Positions 1 through 8,824 are shown, numbered from the stretch's first letter. The stretch: DNA of 64,000 nt from Ruegeria discodermiae (GCF_030758345.1 NZ_JAVAMO010000018.1:28198-92197); one strand, 5' to 3'. Notes: generated by a model from the letters alone, not told the origin. A program made the numbers and translations.

Positions 1-1307
1 GCGCTAAGACCGGGCAGGGCATCCACGAGACGCTGGAAGCCATCGTGAAACAACTGCCCGCGCCACAGGGCAATATCGACGCGCCGCTCAAGGCGATGCT
101 GGTGGACAGCTGGTACGACGCTTATCTCGGCGTCATCGTTCTGGTCCGCATCATGGACGGCACGCTGAAAAAGGGGATGCGGGTCAAGTTCATGTCGAAC
201 GGCACCCTGCACCATGTCGACCGCGTCGGCGTCTTCCGCCCCGAGATGGAGATGGTGGACTCGCTGGGCCCCGGCGAGATCGGCTTCCTCACCGCTTCGA
301 TCAAACAGGTCCGCGACACCCGCGTCGGCGACACCATCACCAATGACCGCAACGGCACCGAAGAGGCGCTGCCGGGCTTCAAACCCGCGCAGCCGGTGGT
401 GTTCTGCGGCCTCTTCCCGGTGGACAGCTCGGAATTCGAGGACCTGCGCGATGCGATTGACAAGCTGGCGCTCAACGATGCCAGCTTCAGCTATGAGATG
501 GAAACCTCGGCCGCCCTTGGCTTTGGCTTCCGCTGCGGCTTTCTGGGCCTCTTGCATCTTGAGGTCATCCGCGATCGGATCGAGCGCGAATATGATATCG
601 AGCTCATCACCACCGCCCCCTCGGTGGTCTATCACATCTTCATGCGCGACGGTGCGATGACCGAGCTGCACAACCCCGCCGACATGCCCGACATGACGCT
701 GGTGGATCATCTGGAAGAGCCGCGCATCAAGGCCACCATCCTGGTGCCGGATGACTATCTGGGCGACGTGCTGAAACTGTGTCAGGACCGGCGCGGGATT
801 CAGGAGGACCTGACCTATGCCGGCAGCCGCGCCATGGTGGTCTATGACCTGCCGCTGAACGAGGTGGTGTTCGACTTTTACGACCGGCTGAAATCGGTGA
901 CCAAGGGCTATGCCAGCTTTGACTATCACATGACGGGGTATCGCGAGGATAATCTGGTCAAGATGTCGATCCTGGTGAATGACGAGCCGGTGGATGCGCT
1001 GTCGATGATGGTGCACCGCGACCGGGCCGAGATGCGGGGCCGCGCCATGTGCGAAAAGCTCAAGGACCTGATCCCGCGCCACATGTTCAAGATCCCGATC
1101 CAGGCCGCCATCGGCGGCAAGGTCATCGCCCGCGAGACGCTCTCGGCGCTGCGCAAGGACGTGACCGCGAAATGCTACGGAGGCGACGCCACGCGGAAAC
1201 GCAAACTGCTGGACAAGCAGAAGGCCGGTAAGAAGAAGATGCGCCAGTTCGGGAAGGTCGACATCCCGCAGGAGGCGTTTATTTCGGCACTCAAAATGGA
1301 CGGGTAA
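1..1307 (+). CDS. lepA: Elongation factor 4 (LepA), C-terminal part, 5' end outside the window
   Basis: This is a ribosome-associated translational GTPase that back-translocates or remodels stalled ribosomes. The frame is open from base 3, where the residues [19 protein letters not shown] follow the G domain, so the start and the GTP-binding motifs lie upstream of the window. About 434 of the usual roughly 600 residues are present. They cover domain II, the elongation-factor G-like domains ([16 protein letters not shown]) and the LepA-specific C-terminal domain, ending [21 protein letters not shown]. The family assignment is secure. The last 130 bases are repeated 876 bp further on, behind a sulfotransferase gene; that repeat is listed separately. 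The copy here carries the normal stop codon. Confidence 0.97.
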   Translation, partial: AKTGQGIHETLEAIVKQLPAPQGNIDAPLKAMLVDSWYDAYLGVIVLVRIMDGTLKKGMRVKFMSNGTLHHVDRVGVFRPEMEMVDSLGPGEIGFLTASIKQVRDTRVGDTITNDRNGTEEALPGFKPAQPVVFCGLFPVDSSEFEDLRDAIDKLALNDASFSYEMETSAALGFGFRCGFLGLLHLEVIRDRIEREYDIELITTAPSVVYHIFMRDGAMTELHNPADMPDMTLVDHLEEPRIKATILVPDDYLGDVLKLCQDRRGIQEDLTYAGSRAMVVYDLPLNEVVFDFYDRLKSVTKGYASFDYHMTGYREDNLVKMSILVNDEPVDALSMMVHRDRAEMRGRAMCEKLKDLIPRHMFKIPIQAAIGGKVIARETLSALRKDVTAKCYGGDATRKRKLLDKQKAGKKKMRQFGKVDIPQEAFISALKMDG

Positions 1308-1313
1308 GGGCCC

Positions 1314-2045
1314 GTGACGAGGTTCCTGATTGTCGGTCAGCCGCGTAGCGGAACAACTTATGTTCAGACCTTGCTGTCGTCGCATCCCGATATTCTGTGT
1401 CGGGGCGAGATGTTCGACCCCTATCAGATCGATGACAGCGGTCGAAAAAACAAAAACCTGAAGGCGATATGGGAGCGCGACGCAAACCCGGGCACCTTTC
1501 TAGAGCGCATGTTGGCCGGCGAAGGGCTATCCTGCGCTGTCCCACCGGTGATGGGGATCAAGGTACTGCACCATCACAATCCAAGCCTGATGAAAGAGAT
1601 CATCCCGGCCAATCCTGACTTGCGGCTGATCCATGTGCTCCGCGCCAATAAGCTTGCGCAATTCGCATCGGCCCGGCAAGTGCAGTTGAGCGGTCGTTGG
1701 ACCGCAAGCTCCGATACCGGGGAGGCACCCCTGGTGAAGGCCGGTCCCTTTTGGGCGGCATCAGAATGCAACCGCCTTGAGAATGAGGATTTTCTGTTCT
1801 CCCAGTGGATATCGACCCTGCCCAATCCATCACTGACGCTGGAATATTCCAGAATGCATAGGCGGGATACGCTCGATCAACTGACGCGCTTCCTTGGTGT
1901 GGGGCCGTCGGAACAGATGGCCTCTCCACTGCGCAAACAGGGTCAGAACAACATCCTGGACCGCTTCGCCGATCCCGAGCCCATAGCCGCCCATTTCCGG
2001 GCGACCGGACGCGGCGCCTGGTTAGGACTCGAGCTGGATCTCTGA
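1314..2045 (+). CDS. Sulfotransferase family protein
   Basis: The 243-residue protein opens with FLIVGQPRSGTTYVQTLL, the PAPS 5'-phosphosulfate-binding P-loop typical of sulfotransferases. It probably transfers sulfate from PAPS to a carbohydrate or lipid acceptor that cannot be named. The start is GTG at 1314, six bases after the lepA stop, with an AAGGG sequence just upstream. It has no signal peptide, so it is probably cytoplasmic. The gene lies between the true lepA end and a second, degenerate copy of the lepA 3' end, which suggests that the block from about 1.2 to 2.2 kb arrived by recombination at lepA. Its base use looks less GC-rich than lepA. The fold is clear; the substrate is unknown. 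Confidence 0.8.
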   Translation: MTRFLIVGQPRSGTTYVQTLLSSHPDILCRGEMFDPYQIDDSGRKNKNLKAIWERDANPGTFLERMLAGEGLSCAVPPVMGIKVLHHHNPSLMKEIIPANPDLRLIHVLRANKLAQFASARQVQLSGRWTASSDTGEAPLVKAGPFWAASECNRLENEDFLFSQWISTLPNPSLTLEYSRMHRRDTLDQLTRFLGVGPSEQMASPLRKQGQNNILDRFADPEPIAAHFRATGRGAWLGLELDL

Positions 2046-2052
2046 ACCTAAC

Positions 2053-2177
2053 GCTACGGTGGCCTCTCGCGGAAACGCAAGCTGCTGGACAAGCAGAAAG
2101 CGGGGAAGAAGAAGATGCGCCAGTTCGGGAAGGCGGACATCCCGCAGGAGGCATTCATCTCGGCGCTCAAAATGGAT
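2053..2177 (+). pseudogene. Degenerate second copy of the lepA 3' end
   Basis: This stretch matches 1174-1301, the end of lepA, with one missing codon near the start. From the [19 protein letters not shown] region onward I count about 11 differences in roughly 105 bases. Nearly all are at third codon positions, the exception being the Val-to-Ala change in FGKV/FGKA. The lepA stop is missing: the frame runs past ALKMD into unrelated sequence. It has no start codon, so it is a remnant. The mostly silent differences suggest two lepA lineages that diverged while functional, rather than a fresh duplication. Confidence 0.85.
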
Positions 2178-2271
2178 ACGCCACCTGCTCCTGGTTGTGA
2201 CCCACATCACAGCCGAACCCCGCCCTCTCTGATATGTTTGACCCAACGTAAACAGTCAGCGAGGTGCCGAG

Positions 2272-2586
2272 ATGTCCATGATCCCTGTCATCGCCCTCGG
2301 CTCGGCTGGCCTCTACGCCCTCGCCATGATCGGCATGAAACTGTGGTGGACCGCGCCCGGCCCGGGCGTCGCCCTGCTGATCATCGCGGCGATCATGGTG
2401 GGCGCGCTGCTGGAGATGACGGCGCTGCGCAGCGAGAGGCTGGGTCTCATCTATGTCTCCATTCTGGGCGCCGAGGTGATCCTAATCGCCAGCGCCTCGC
2501 TGCTCTATTTCGGAGAAAGCTTTTCGGCCCGTGAAGTGGCGGGTATCGGCCTCGTTCTGGTGGGAACGGCGCTGGCCTGGGCCTGA
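2272..2586 (+). CDS. Small multidrug resistance (SMR)-like four-helix membrane protein
   Basis: The 104-residue protein is almost entirely hydrophobic, with four predicted membrane helices at about residues 3-22, 30-50, 57-78 and 84-103. The pattern [29 protein letters not shown] and the closing [13 protein letters not shown] resemble the SMR/EamA half-transporter families. The proton-coupling glutamate expected in helix 1 of EmrE-type pumps is absent, so drug efflux should not be assumed; a metabolite exporter or assembly partner is possible. GAGGTGCCGAG lies before the ATG. It follows the lepA remnant and is convergent with the next gene, 10 bases away. Confidence 0.65.
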   Translation: MSMIPVIALGSAGLYALAMIGMKLWWTAPGPGVALLIIAAIMVGALLEMTALRSERLGLIYVSILGAEVILIASASLLYFGESFSAREVAGIGLVLVGTALAWA

Positions 2587-2596
2587 GCGTCGTGCA

Positions 2597-2950
2597 TCAC
2601 GCCGGGACGTTCACCAACTCCAGGTAGCCTTCCTGATCCACCTCTTTCAATTTACGCAAGGCCTCTGCCGCGTGGTCCCGCAGCACCTCCTTGCATTCTG
2701 TCTTCACGCCCTCGACCCCGGCAATCAGCGCGTCGATCTCGGGCAGATCCACACCTGTTTCAGCCGACAACGCCTGCAGCGCCTCCAGCACTTTGCCCAG
2801 CTGCGTGCCATAACTCGCCACCTCGCGCTGCACCCGAGCCTCGATGGCGGGTATGCCACGTGTACCGATGGTGGGCTCAATCTCCTGCTGCACATTTCCG
2901 CTGAGTGGAAAGCGAAATTCCGGGGACCAGACTGAAAACGGACCAAACAT
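2597..2950 (-). CDS. Small helical protein, possibly phasin-like
   Basis: The encoded protein has 117 residues and begins MFGPFSVWSPEF. I chose this start because AGGAG lies eight bases upstream; an in-frame ATG 14 codons further up lacks a ribosome-binding site. Residues 25-105 look like long amphipathic helices rich in Ala, Glu, Leu and Lys, as in granule-associated phasins, but I recognise no family by sequence. The inference of a polyhydroxyalkanoate role comes from the upstream region, which has two CTGC/GCAG palindromes with three-base spacers, the type of site bound by PhaR of Paracoccus. That role is a guess; the gene itself is likely real. Confidence 0.55.
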   Translation of the reverse strand: MFGPFSVWSPEFRFPLSGNVQQEIEPTIGTRGIPAIEARVQREVASYGTQLGKVLEALQALSAETGVDLPEIDALIAGVEGVKTECKEVLRDHAAEALRKLKEVDQEGYLELVNVPA

Positions 2951-2976
2951 CTCAAAATCTCCTGTGTCAAATGACA

Positions 2977-3008
2977 GCAGTTTCTGCTGCATCGCAGCAT
3001 TCTGTCAA
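2977..3008 (-). promoter_or_regulatory. Promoter with two CTGC/GCAG palindromes (PhaR-type sites)
   Basis: On the minus strand a TTGACA box (plus coordinates 3003-3008) is followed by TGCTGC-GAT-GCAGCA (2985-2999) and GCAG-AAA-CTGC (2977-2987). These lie just upstream of the gene starting at 2950. CTGC-N3-GCAG is the published motif of the PhaR repressor in Paracoccus denitrificans. The -10 box is weak. The symmetry is seen directly; the factor is inferred. Confidence 0.5.
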
Positions 3009-3128
3009 GCGGCCCGGTACGATTAAGAAAGGATGAATATACCTTCATAATGTCATGCGAAGATTGTAAACACCTGCTCCCCTCCCAACCTTGAATACCG
3101 ACAGACGCCCAAAGAAGAGGAGGACACC

Positions 3129-3578
3129 ATGACACGGATGAAAGCCATAGGCGCGGCAGCCCTTGCCGGAACGCTCGCTCTGGCCACCAGCGCCTTTGCC
3201 AGCGACACGCCCGATCTGCGCGGCACATGGAGCGGCAGCCACACGGTTGCGGCCCTGCCCAACGAGCGCAGCGACGGGGCCCCGCGATTCAACGAATCCG
3301 AATGGGTGATGGAGATTAAGGAGCAGCAGGACAACGTGTTCTGGGGCAAAAGCAAGTGGAGCCGCAAGAGCTCGGACCGATGGAATGAAGGTCAGATGAC
3401 CGGCACGATCAGTCTGGATGGCTCGGGCAACATCGCCATGGTCGAGAGCAGGCCCGGCTTTGATCGCGAGGTGAACGGGTTGATCGACGCAACCTATCAG
3501 GACGGCAAGATCTATGCCGACTTCCGCAGCCTCCACAGTGGCATCACCTATAGTACGGTTCTCGAAAGAGTGAATTGA
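3129..3578 (+). CDS. Secreted protein of unknown function
   Basis: The 149-residue protein has a clear Sec signal peptide: a basic start MTRMKA, a hydrophobic run AAALAGTLALATS, and a likely cut at AFA-SD near residue 24. The mature part starts TPDLRGTWSGSHT. It contains short beta-like segments with Trp and Gly, a pattern seen in lipocalin-like periplasmic proteins that begin with a GTW motif, but I cannot name a family with confidence. A strong site, GAGGAGG, precedes the ATG. It stands alone, divergent from the phasin-like gene, and is followed by about 1.1 kb without a clear gene. Confidence 0.7.
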   Translation: MTRMKAIGAAALAGTLALATSAFASDTPDLRGTWSGSHTVAALPNERSDGAPRFNESEWVMEIKEQQDNVFWGKSKWSRKSSDRWNEGQMTGTISLDGSGNIAMVESRPGFDREVNGLIDATYQDGKIYADFRSLHSGITYSTVLERVN

Positions 3579-3587
3579 TGCGTAAGA

Positions 3588-3666
3588 CCCTGGCGGGGAT
3601 GTCCCACCCGGATCTTTACCGGGGCCTCCGCCAGGGCAGCACCCAAGGGTCCCGGTTCAAACCGGG
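3588..3666. repeat. Cluster of intergenic palindromes, possible terminator of the secreted-protein gene
   Basis: Just after the stop at 3578, CCCTGGCGG (3588-3596) pairs with CCGCCAGGG (3628-3636), enclosing an inner CCCGG/CCGGG hairpin (3607-3611 and 3619-3623). A third hairpin, CCCGGTT-CA-AACCGGG, follows at 3651-3666. There is no T tract. The structure suggests a transcript end or an intergenic palindromic repeat. The last hairpin mimics a tRNA T-arm but no tRNA surrounds it. Confidence 0.55.
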
Positions 3667-4668
3667 GCAGGGGCGGAGACGGCAGGCGGACCTTTTAGCG
3701 AGTATGGGGGTTAGCGTCGTGACATCCGTTTCCTTATTGTTCGGTCCGGATGTTCGACAGGTTCTCCGCAATTGACCGGCTCCGCCTCACTTTATTCCCA
3801 GCCAGAAAGTCCAGCAATGATGTGTTGCGCGGCCAAGGCAGGCGAATCCCTTTCGCTGCAAAACCAGTCTGATCACAACAGAACCGGGTGAGTCGGGTCT
3901 GAATGCCCTTTGCAGGTGCAGAAAACCGGGGAAATCGCCGGTTTTTCGCGGGTTTTGCGTTTTCCCTGCGCAAGGTGATTAGTGGTGGGCGGATTTTCGA
4001 GTTTTCCACACCTCCATCCCGGCAGATACCAACAGGTTATCCCCGTCTAATTGTCATGCTGCGGTGCTATTTTCTTGCCCGGTCAGGCGGCTTTTGTAAC
4101 ACTCTTATTACTGCAGCGGACCTTCGGGACCACAGCAGGGCGCAGCGGCCAGGGGGTCATGGCGGATCAGGATAGAGCTTAGGTTTTACTCTGATAGGTC
4201 ATTGGCTTACCGGGAGCGAGTCAGTCGCGGAGGGTCTTAGGATCCGAGGCGGAGGGCCTGTTTTTCAAACGGTTGGTGTGCGTCGGGCAATGCCTTCGGG
4301 CGGGGTCCGGCAGCGGCGGCCTTTCGAGGCGGTCGTGACTGGTTCGGATGCGGCCCTCGGGTTGTGATGGATCAGCAAGGCGTCAGGGGCGTCCGCAAGG
4401 GCGCATGCAAGGACCGCGTCTGAGCACCTGGCGCCTTTTCCTATTTTCCGCATTTCCAAAACGAAACGAGGCTCGCCTGAAAGGTCCAGACAAGCCCCGT
4501 TGTCAGTTGATGCGTACCGCGTCTATGCACCTGTATCTGTCAGATATCGGCATGGTGCGAAAAAATCAACAATATCTTGTGTGCCAACCACCAGATTGGC
4601 GCGGATATCATTGGGCATGCCTATATGTTGCGTTCTGGTCACGGTTTCCTGAGCGCAACGGCGTCAGC
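3667..4668. other. One kilobase without a convincing gene
   Basis: I found no reading frame here with recognisable protein content, a good ribosome-binding site or typical codon use. The longest open stretches (for example 3734-4009 on the minus strand) translate to low-complexity, shadow-like sequence. Small features seen: TTTTCCACA and GTTATCCCC near 3999-4045, which resemble DnaA boxes but are too few for an origin, and several GC-rich inverted repeats. A structured RNA cannot be excluded by eye. Confidence 0.5.
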
Positions 4669-4806
4669 TCAGAGGTTTTCCTGAACGTCAGTTGCGGTGT
4701 TCGTGATCGCGTCACCGGCCTTTTCGATATCGCGTCCGGCACCTTTGGCGGTTTCGCAGGCGGCCAGGGTCAAGGTCATCAGTCCAATCACCAATACTCG
4801 GGTCAT
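4669..4806 (-). CDS. Entericidin A/B family small lipoprotein
   Basis: This short gene encodes 45 residues starting MTRVLVIGLM, followed by a lipobox LTLAAC, so the protein is probably cleaved before the cysteine and lipid-anchored. After the cysteine it reads ETAKGAGRDIEKAGDAITN, the typical entericidin pattern, ending TATDVQENL. The family includes EcnA/EcnB, small envelope lipoproteins associated with stress and stationary phase. Three in-frame ATG codons are available (4818, 4809, 4806). GGAG at plus positions 4813-4816 gives the best spacing for the one at 4806. It lies divergent from clpP. Confidence 0.85.
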   Translation of the reverse strand: MTRVLVIGLMTLTLAACETAKGAGRDIEKAGDAITNTATDVQENL

Positions 4807-5082
4807 CATCGTCTCCATATCTGCTCGATTACTATATCTTTAAGCGCTTCCGAGGTCGTGATGCAAGGCGCTCAGCGCGGGTCTTTGGCGTGGCCGTTTA
4901 TGGCGGTCGTCGCGGGCAGGGTTGTGGTGGGGCATGCGATGCAAGACCCGGTCGATCTATCGAAGCGATAGACGAAGCAGATGCCCGCCACCCCTTGCAG
5001 CCCCCCCGCACCGATACTAAGACTCGGGTAACCCGGCCCCGGTATCCTTCCGGCGCACCCTTAAAGAGCAGGCAGGTCCTCC

Positions 5083-5715
5083 ATGTTCGATCCCGTTGAT
5101 ACTTACGCTAATACTCTCGTGCCCATGGTGGTCGAACAGACCAGCCGGGGCGAGCGGGCCTATGACATCTTTTCGCGCCTGCTCAAGGAGCGGATCATTT
5201 TCATCAACGGCCCGATCCATGACGGGATGAGCCATCTGGTGGTGGCGCAGCTGCTGCATCTTGAGGCTGAAAACCCGACCAAGGAAATCTCGATCTATAT
5301 CAATTCACCTGGTGGCGTGGTGACCAGCGGATTGTCGATCTATGACACGATGCAATATATCCGGCCGAAATGTTCGACGCTGGTGATCGGTCAGGCCGCC
5401 TCGATGGGCTCGCTGCTGCTGGTGGGTGGTGAAAAAGGGATGCGGTTCTCGCTGCCCAACAGCCGGATCATGGTACATCAGCCCTCGGGCGGGTATCAGG
5501 GTCAGGCCAGCGACATCATGATCCATGCCGCCGAAACCCAGAAGCTGAAGGATCGGCTGCACGAGATTTACGTCAAGCACACCGGCCAGACCAAGAAAGT
5601 GGTTGAAAAGGCGCTGGACCGCGACAATTTCATGAGCCCGGAAGAAGCCAAGGATTGGGGCCATATCGACGAAATCGTCGACAGCCGGGCCAAGGATAGC
5701 GACGACGAGGCATAA
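5083..5715 (+). CDS. clpP: ATP-dependent Clp protease proteolytic subunit ClpP
   Basis: ClpP forms the tetradecameric serine-protease chamber that degrades proteins unfolded by ClpX or ClpA. The 210-residue protein has the catalytic triad at the family spacing: Ser107 in GQAASMGS, His132 in MVHQPSGG and Asp181 in [14 protein letters not shown], the oxyanion-region motif, lies at residues 74-79. Its length is normal. It is followed 117 bases later by clpX on the same strand, the usual bacterial pairing. The C terminus is acidic (DSDDEA). The 260 bases upstream, divergent from the entericidin gene, presumably hold its promoter, but I cannot fix a -35/-10 pair with confidence. Confidence 0.98.
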   Translation: MFDPVDTYANTLVPMVVEQTSRGERAYDIFSRLLKERIIFINGPIHDGMSHLVVAQLLHLEAENPTKEISIYINSPGGVVTSGLSIYDTMQYIRPKCSTLVIGQAASMGSLLLVGGEKGMRFSLPNSRIMVHQPSGGYQGQASDIMIHAAETQKLKDRLHEIYVKHTGQTKKVVEKALDRDNFMSPEEAKDWGHIDEIVDSRAKDSDDEA

Positions 5716-5832
5716 GGCTGCGCACGGCATGAGAAGGCCGTGAGCAGGTGCAAATTGCGATTGTGAAGGCCGGTGCGCTGGCCTAAGCTGCTGCGGAGAG
5801 TGGCGGCGATGACGGAGCCCGAAAGGTAAAGC

Positions 5833-7101
5833 ATGGCGACGAATTCAGGCGGTGACAGCAAGAACACGCTCTATTGCAGCTTCTGCGGCAAGAGCCAGCA
5901 CGAGGTGCGCAAGCTGATCGCGGGGCCGACCGTGTTCATTTGTGATGAATGTGTCGAGCTGTGCATGGACATCATCCGCGAGGAAACCAAGGCCAGCGGG
6001 CTGAAATCCAGCGACGGGGTACCGACGCCGAAAGACATCTGTGGCGTGCTTGACGATTATGTGATCGGCCAGGCTACAGCCAAGCGGGTCCTGTCGGTGG
6101 CGGTGCACAACCACTACAAGCGTCTGAACCACGCTCAGAAGGCAGGCGGCGATATCGAACTGGCCAAGTCGAACATCCTGCTGATCGGTCCGACCGGCTG
6201 CGGCAAGACTTTACTGGCGCAGACGCTGGCGCGGATTCTGGACGTACCCTTCACCATGGCCGACGCCACCACCCTGACCGAGGCCGGGTATGTGGGCGAG
6301 GACGTGGAAAACATCATCCTCAAGCTGTTGCAGGCCAGCGAATACAATGTTGAACGCGCGCAGCGCGGCATCGTCTATATCGACGAGGTCGACAAGATCA
6401 CCCGCAAGTCGGAGAACCCGTCCATCACCCGCGACGTGTCGGGCGAGGGCGTGCAGCAGGCGCTGCTCAAGCTGATGGAAGGCACCGTGGCCAGCGTGCC
6501 GCCACAGGGCGGGCGCAAGCATCCACAGCAGGAATTCCTGCAAGTGGACACCACCAACATTCTGTTCATCTGCGGCGGGGCCTTTGCCGGTCTCGACAAG
6601 ATCATCGCGCAGCGCGGCAAGGGCTCTGCCATGGGCTTTGGTGCCGATGTGCGTGACAATGATGATCGCGGTGTGGGCGAGATATTCCAGGACCTTGAGC
6701 CGGAAGACCTGCTGAAATTCGGGTTGATCCCGGAATTTGTCGGGCGTCTGCCGGTGCTGGCAACGCTGGAGGATCTGGATCAGGACGCGTTGGTGACCAT
6801 CCTCACCCAGCCAAAGAACGCATTGGTCAAGCAGTATCAGCGCCTGTTCGAGTTGGAAGATACCGAGTTGGACTTCACCGACGACGCGCTCAAGTCGATC
6901 GCGCAGCGGGCCATCGAACGCAAGACCGGCGCGCGCGGGTTGCGGTCGATCCTCGAAGACATCCTTCTGGACACCATGTTCGATCTGCCGGGGATGGAGC
7001 ATGTGACAAAAGTGGTCGTCAACGAAGAAGCGGTGACCTCGGATGCTCAACCACTGATGATCTATGCCGATGCCGACAAGGAACCGGCGACAGCGGGCTG
7101 A
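5833..7101 (+). CDS. clpX: ATP-dependent Clp protease ATP-binding subunit ClpX
   Basis: This is the AAA+ unfoldase that feeds substrates, including ssrA-tagged proteins, into ClpP. The 422 residues show the N-terminal C4 zinc finger (CSFCGK and CDECVELC, about residues 16-40), Walker A GPTGCGKT (about 119-126), Walker B VYIDEVDK, the pore-loop region after GYVGEDVE, sensor 2 in GARGLRSI and the ClpP-docking IGF-like region. The start ATG at 5833 has only a weak AAGG sequence upstream, but the protein begins in the expected place before the zinc finger. It is followed by a terminator-like hairpin. Confidence 0.98.
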   Translation: MATNSGGDSKNTLYCSFCGKSQHEVRKLIAGPTVFICDECVELCMDIIREETKASGLKSSDGVPTPKDICGVLDDYVIGQATAKRVLSVAVHNHYKRLNHAQKAGGDIELAKSNILLIGPTGCGKTLLAQTLARILDVPFTMADATTLTEAGYVGEDVENIILKLLQASEYNVERAQRGIVYIDEVDKITRKSENPSITRDVSGEGVQQALLKLMEGTVASVPPQGGRKHPQQEFLQVDTTNILFICGGAFAGLDKIIAQRGKGSAMGFGADVRDNDDRGVGEIFQDLEPEDLLKFGLIPEFVGRLPVLATLEDLDQDALVTILTQPKNALVKQYQRLFELEDTELDFTDDALKSIAQRAIERKTGARGLRSILEDILLDTMFDLPGMEHVTKVVVNEEAVTSDAQPLMIYADADKEPATAG

Positions 7102-7122
7102 GCCTTCTACGATTTCAGGCAG

Positions 7123-7146
7123 ACGGCGCGGCAGGGACCGCGCCGT
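7123..7146 (+). terminator. Hairpin after clpX, probable terminator
   Basis: ACGGCGCGG (7123-7131) is exactly complementary to CCGCGCCGT (7138-7146), with a six-base loop, and is followed by TTTCCAATTTT. It lies 21 bases after the clpX stop and just before the Rid-family gene, so it probably ends the clpP-clpX transcript. Confidence 0.75.
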
Positions 7147-7166
7147 TTCCAATTTTGGGAGGTATG

Positions 7167-7541
7167 ATGAAGATCAGACGCATTTCATCAGGTGGAGAGT
7201 TTGAGGCCAAGGTTGGCTACTGTCGCGCTGTGGTGGCAAACGGTTTCGTTTTTGTCGCGGGAACCTGTGCTCAGGGTGATGACGTGCCCAAAGATATCGT
7301 TGGTCAATGCAGATCGTCCCTGGAGGCTATTGGAAAGGCTCTGGCTGAGGCGGGGTCAAGCTTCGCCAATGTGGTTCGTGTGAATTACTATTTGCCGGAT
7401 ATGCAGGAATTCGAGCTTTGCTGGCCCTTGCTGGTGGAAACCTTTGGTCCCAACCCGCCCGCAGCGACGGTTATCGAATGCAACCTGATAACACCCGAAG
7501 ACCGCATTGAGATCGAAGTCACCGCAGTTTTGCCGGAATAG
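7167..7541 (+). CDS. RidA (YjgF/YER057c/UK114) family protein
   Basis: The protein is about 124 residues long and shows the small chorismate-mutase-like Rid fold pattern, with VAGTCAQG in the middle and [15 protein letters not shown] and EIEVTAV near the end. Classical RidA enzymes hydrolyse reactive enamine/imine intermediates from PLP enzymes. Here the conserved active-site arginine of the PxR motif is replaced ([12 protein letters not shown]), as in the Rid4-7 subgroups, so deaminase activity is doubtful. I place the start at ATG 7167, four bases after GGGAGG; ATG 7164 is too close. Its base composition is lower in GC than clpX, hinting at separate acquisition. Confidence 0.85.
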   Translation: MKIRRISSGGEFEAKVGYCRAVVANGFVFVAGTCAQGDDVPKDIVGQCRSSLEAIGKALAEAGSSFANVVRVNYYLPDMQEFELCWPLLVETFGPNPPAATVIECNLITPEDRIEIEVTAVLPE

Positions 7542-7617
7542 CGCGCATCACCTGCCTGACACTGGACCTTCGCGGCCCATTGGTCCATATCAGGGACAAC
7601 GCAGTCCGGAGGCACGT

Positions 7618-8001
7618 ATGGGAATCCTGAACACTCTGCTGAGCGCGGTCACCTGGTGGAACGGGTCGACGTTGAACACGCGTATCTACACGTCGCGCAA
7701 GGGCATCAAGGTGGGCGAGGATGACGAAGGCAATGTGTTCTACAAGAATGCCGATGACAGTCAGCGCTGGGTGATCTTCAATGGTGAGGCGGAGGCCAGC
7801 CGGATCGATCCGAACTGGCATGGCTGGCTGCATCGCACCTGGGATGAGCCGCCGACTGACAAACCTCTCAGCCACAAGGCCTGGGAAAAGCCGCATCAGG
7901 AGAACCTGACCGGCACGCCGCTGGCATATGCGCCAGCGGGATCGCTGCGCCGGGCGGACCCGGTCGAGCGGCGCGACTACGAGGCCTGGACCCCCGAATA
8001 G
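7618..8001 (+). CDS. NADH:ubiquinone oxidoreductase accessory subunit NDUFA12 family
   Basis: The protein is 127 residues long and matches the B17.2/NDUFA12 accessory subunit of respiratory complex I, which is retained in alphaproteobacteria. Recognisable parts are [14 protein letters not shown] residues 20-30 ([20 protein letters not shown]), the [13 protein letters not shown] stretch, and [16 protein letters not shown]. It has no membrane helix and would bind the peripheral arm at the inner membrane. The start is ATG 7618 with CGGAGG six bases upstream; the frame is open further up but has no better start. It heads a short same-strand set with the MlaD and DUF2155 genes, an arrangement common in Rhodobacterales. 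Confidence 0.93.
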   Translation: MGILNTLLSAVTWWNGSTLNTRIYTSRKGIKVGEDDEGNVFYKNADDSQRWVIFNGEAEASRIDPNWHGWLHRTWDEPPTDKPLSHKAWEKPHQENLTGTPLAYAPAGSLRRADPVERRDYEAWTPE

Positions 8002-8012
8002 GCGGATTTTTC

Positions 8013-8468
8013 ATGAGTACCCATACCACCACCGAGATCGTGGTCGGCGGCGCAGTATTGGCCGCAGCCATCGCATTTGGCGTCTATGCCACGCAGACCA
8101 CGGGCCTGTCGAATTCCAGCGCGGGCTATGAACTGGGCGCGTCGTTTCGGTCGCTTGAAGGCGTGACTGTTGGCACCGATGTGCGTTTGGCGGGTGTCAA
8201 GATCGGCACCGTGACCGGCGTGGAGCTGAACCCCGAAAGCTATCGCGCCGACACCACATTTTCGGTCGCCAACAGCATTCAGGTGCCCGATGACAGCGCC
8301 GCTGTGATCTCCTCCGAAGGATTGCTGGGCGGCAATTTCGTCGAGATCATGCCGGGCGGTTCTCCCTTCTACTTCGAGGCAGGCGATCAGATCGAGGATA
8401 CGCAGGGCGCGGTCAGCCTGATCTCGCTGCTGGTCAAATTCGTTGCCGGCGACGGGAGCGGCGGGTGA
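8013..8468 (+). CDS. mlaD: MlaD family protein (MCE domain, phospholipid transport)
   Basis: MlaD is the periplasmic, inner-membrane-anchored MCE-domain protein of the system that maintains outer-membrane lipid asymmetry. The 151 residues comprise one N-terminal membrane anchor (about 9-29, IVVGGAVLAAAIAFGVY) and an MCE domain with GASFRSLEGVTVGTDVRLAGVKIGTV and the loop EGLLGGNFVEI. Only this component is present here; MlaE and MlaF are not in the window. It ends in a four-base GTGA overlap with the DUF2155 gene, so the two are translationally coupled. Confidence 0.93.
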   Translation: MSTHTTTEIVVGGAVLAAAIAFGVYATQTTGLSNSSAGYELGASFRSLEGVTVGTDVRLAGVKIGTVTGVELNPESYRADTTFSVANSIQVPDDSAAVISSEGLLGGNFVEIMPGGSPFYFEAGDQIEDTQGAVSLISLLVKFVAGDGSGG

Positions 8469-8824
8469 TCCGCGCGGCGATCTTTGCGCTTGTCCTGATG
8501 ACGCAGGGCGCGATGGCACAGGATGCCGTGACCTCGGGCACCGGTGGGGTGGTGCGCGGGCTGGACAAGGTGAATGGCCAGACCGTGGATGTGGACATTC
8601 GCAACGGCGAAACCGGCCAGATCTTCGGCCTTGATGTGGCGCTGGGGGATTGCCGGTTTCCGGTCGACAACCCCACCGGCGACGCGTTTGCCTATCTGAC
8701 CATCTGGGAAACCGGCAAGGCTGAGGCGCTGTTTGATGGCTGGATGATTGCCAGTTCCCCGGCGCTGAACGCGCTTGACCATGCGCGCTACGATGTCTGG
8801 GTGATCCGCTGTATGACGCCCTGA
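8465..8824 (+). CDS. DUF2155 domain-containing secreted protein
   Basis: The protein is 119 residues long, with a signal peptide (MIRAAIFALVLMTQGAMA, cut near residue 18) and a DUF2155 domain. Typical residues are VVRGLDKVNGQTVDVDI, LDVALGDCRFP and the terminal YDVWVIRCM, with two cysteines that may form a disulfide. The start is GTG at 8465, overlapping the mlaD stop. Its coding sequence overlaps the 3' end of the convergent aat gene by 37 bases. Function is unknown; in Rhodobacterales it sits regularly in this neighbourhood. Confidence 0.9.
   Translation: MIRAAIFALVLMTQGAMAQDAVTSGTGGVVRGLDKVNGQTVDVDIRNGETGQIFGLDVALGDCRFPVDNPTGDAFAYLTIWETGKAEALFDGWMIASSPALNALDHARYDVWVIRCMTP

Noticed and set aside
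3645..3672. T-arm-like sequence GGTTCAAACC suggesting a tRNA
   Set aside because: No acceptor stem, D-arm, anticodon arm or CCA surrounds it; it is one of several GC-rich palindromes.
3575..3775. 66-residue open frame after the secreted-protein gene
   Set aside because: It runs across the palindrome cluster, has no ribosome-binding site of its own and reads as low-complexity.
3995..4045. TTTTCCACA and GTTATCCCC as DnaA boxes of a replication origin
   Set aside because: Only two imperfect boxes, no AT-rich unwinding element and no origin-type neighbours.
4348..4971. 207-residue plus-strand open frame
   Set aside because: It lies antisense to the convincing entericidin gene and shows no family pattern.
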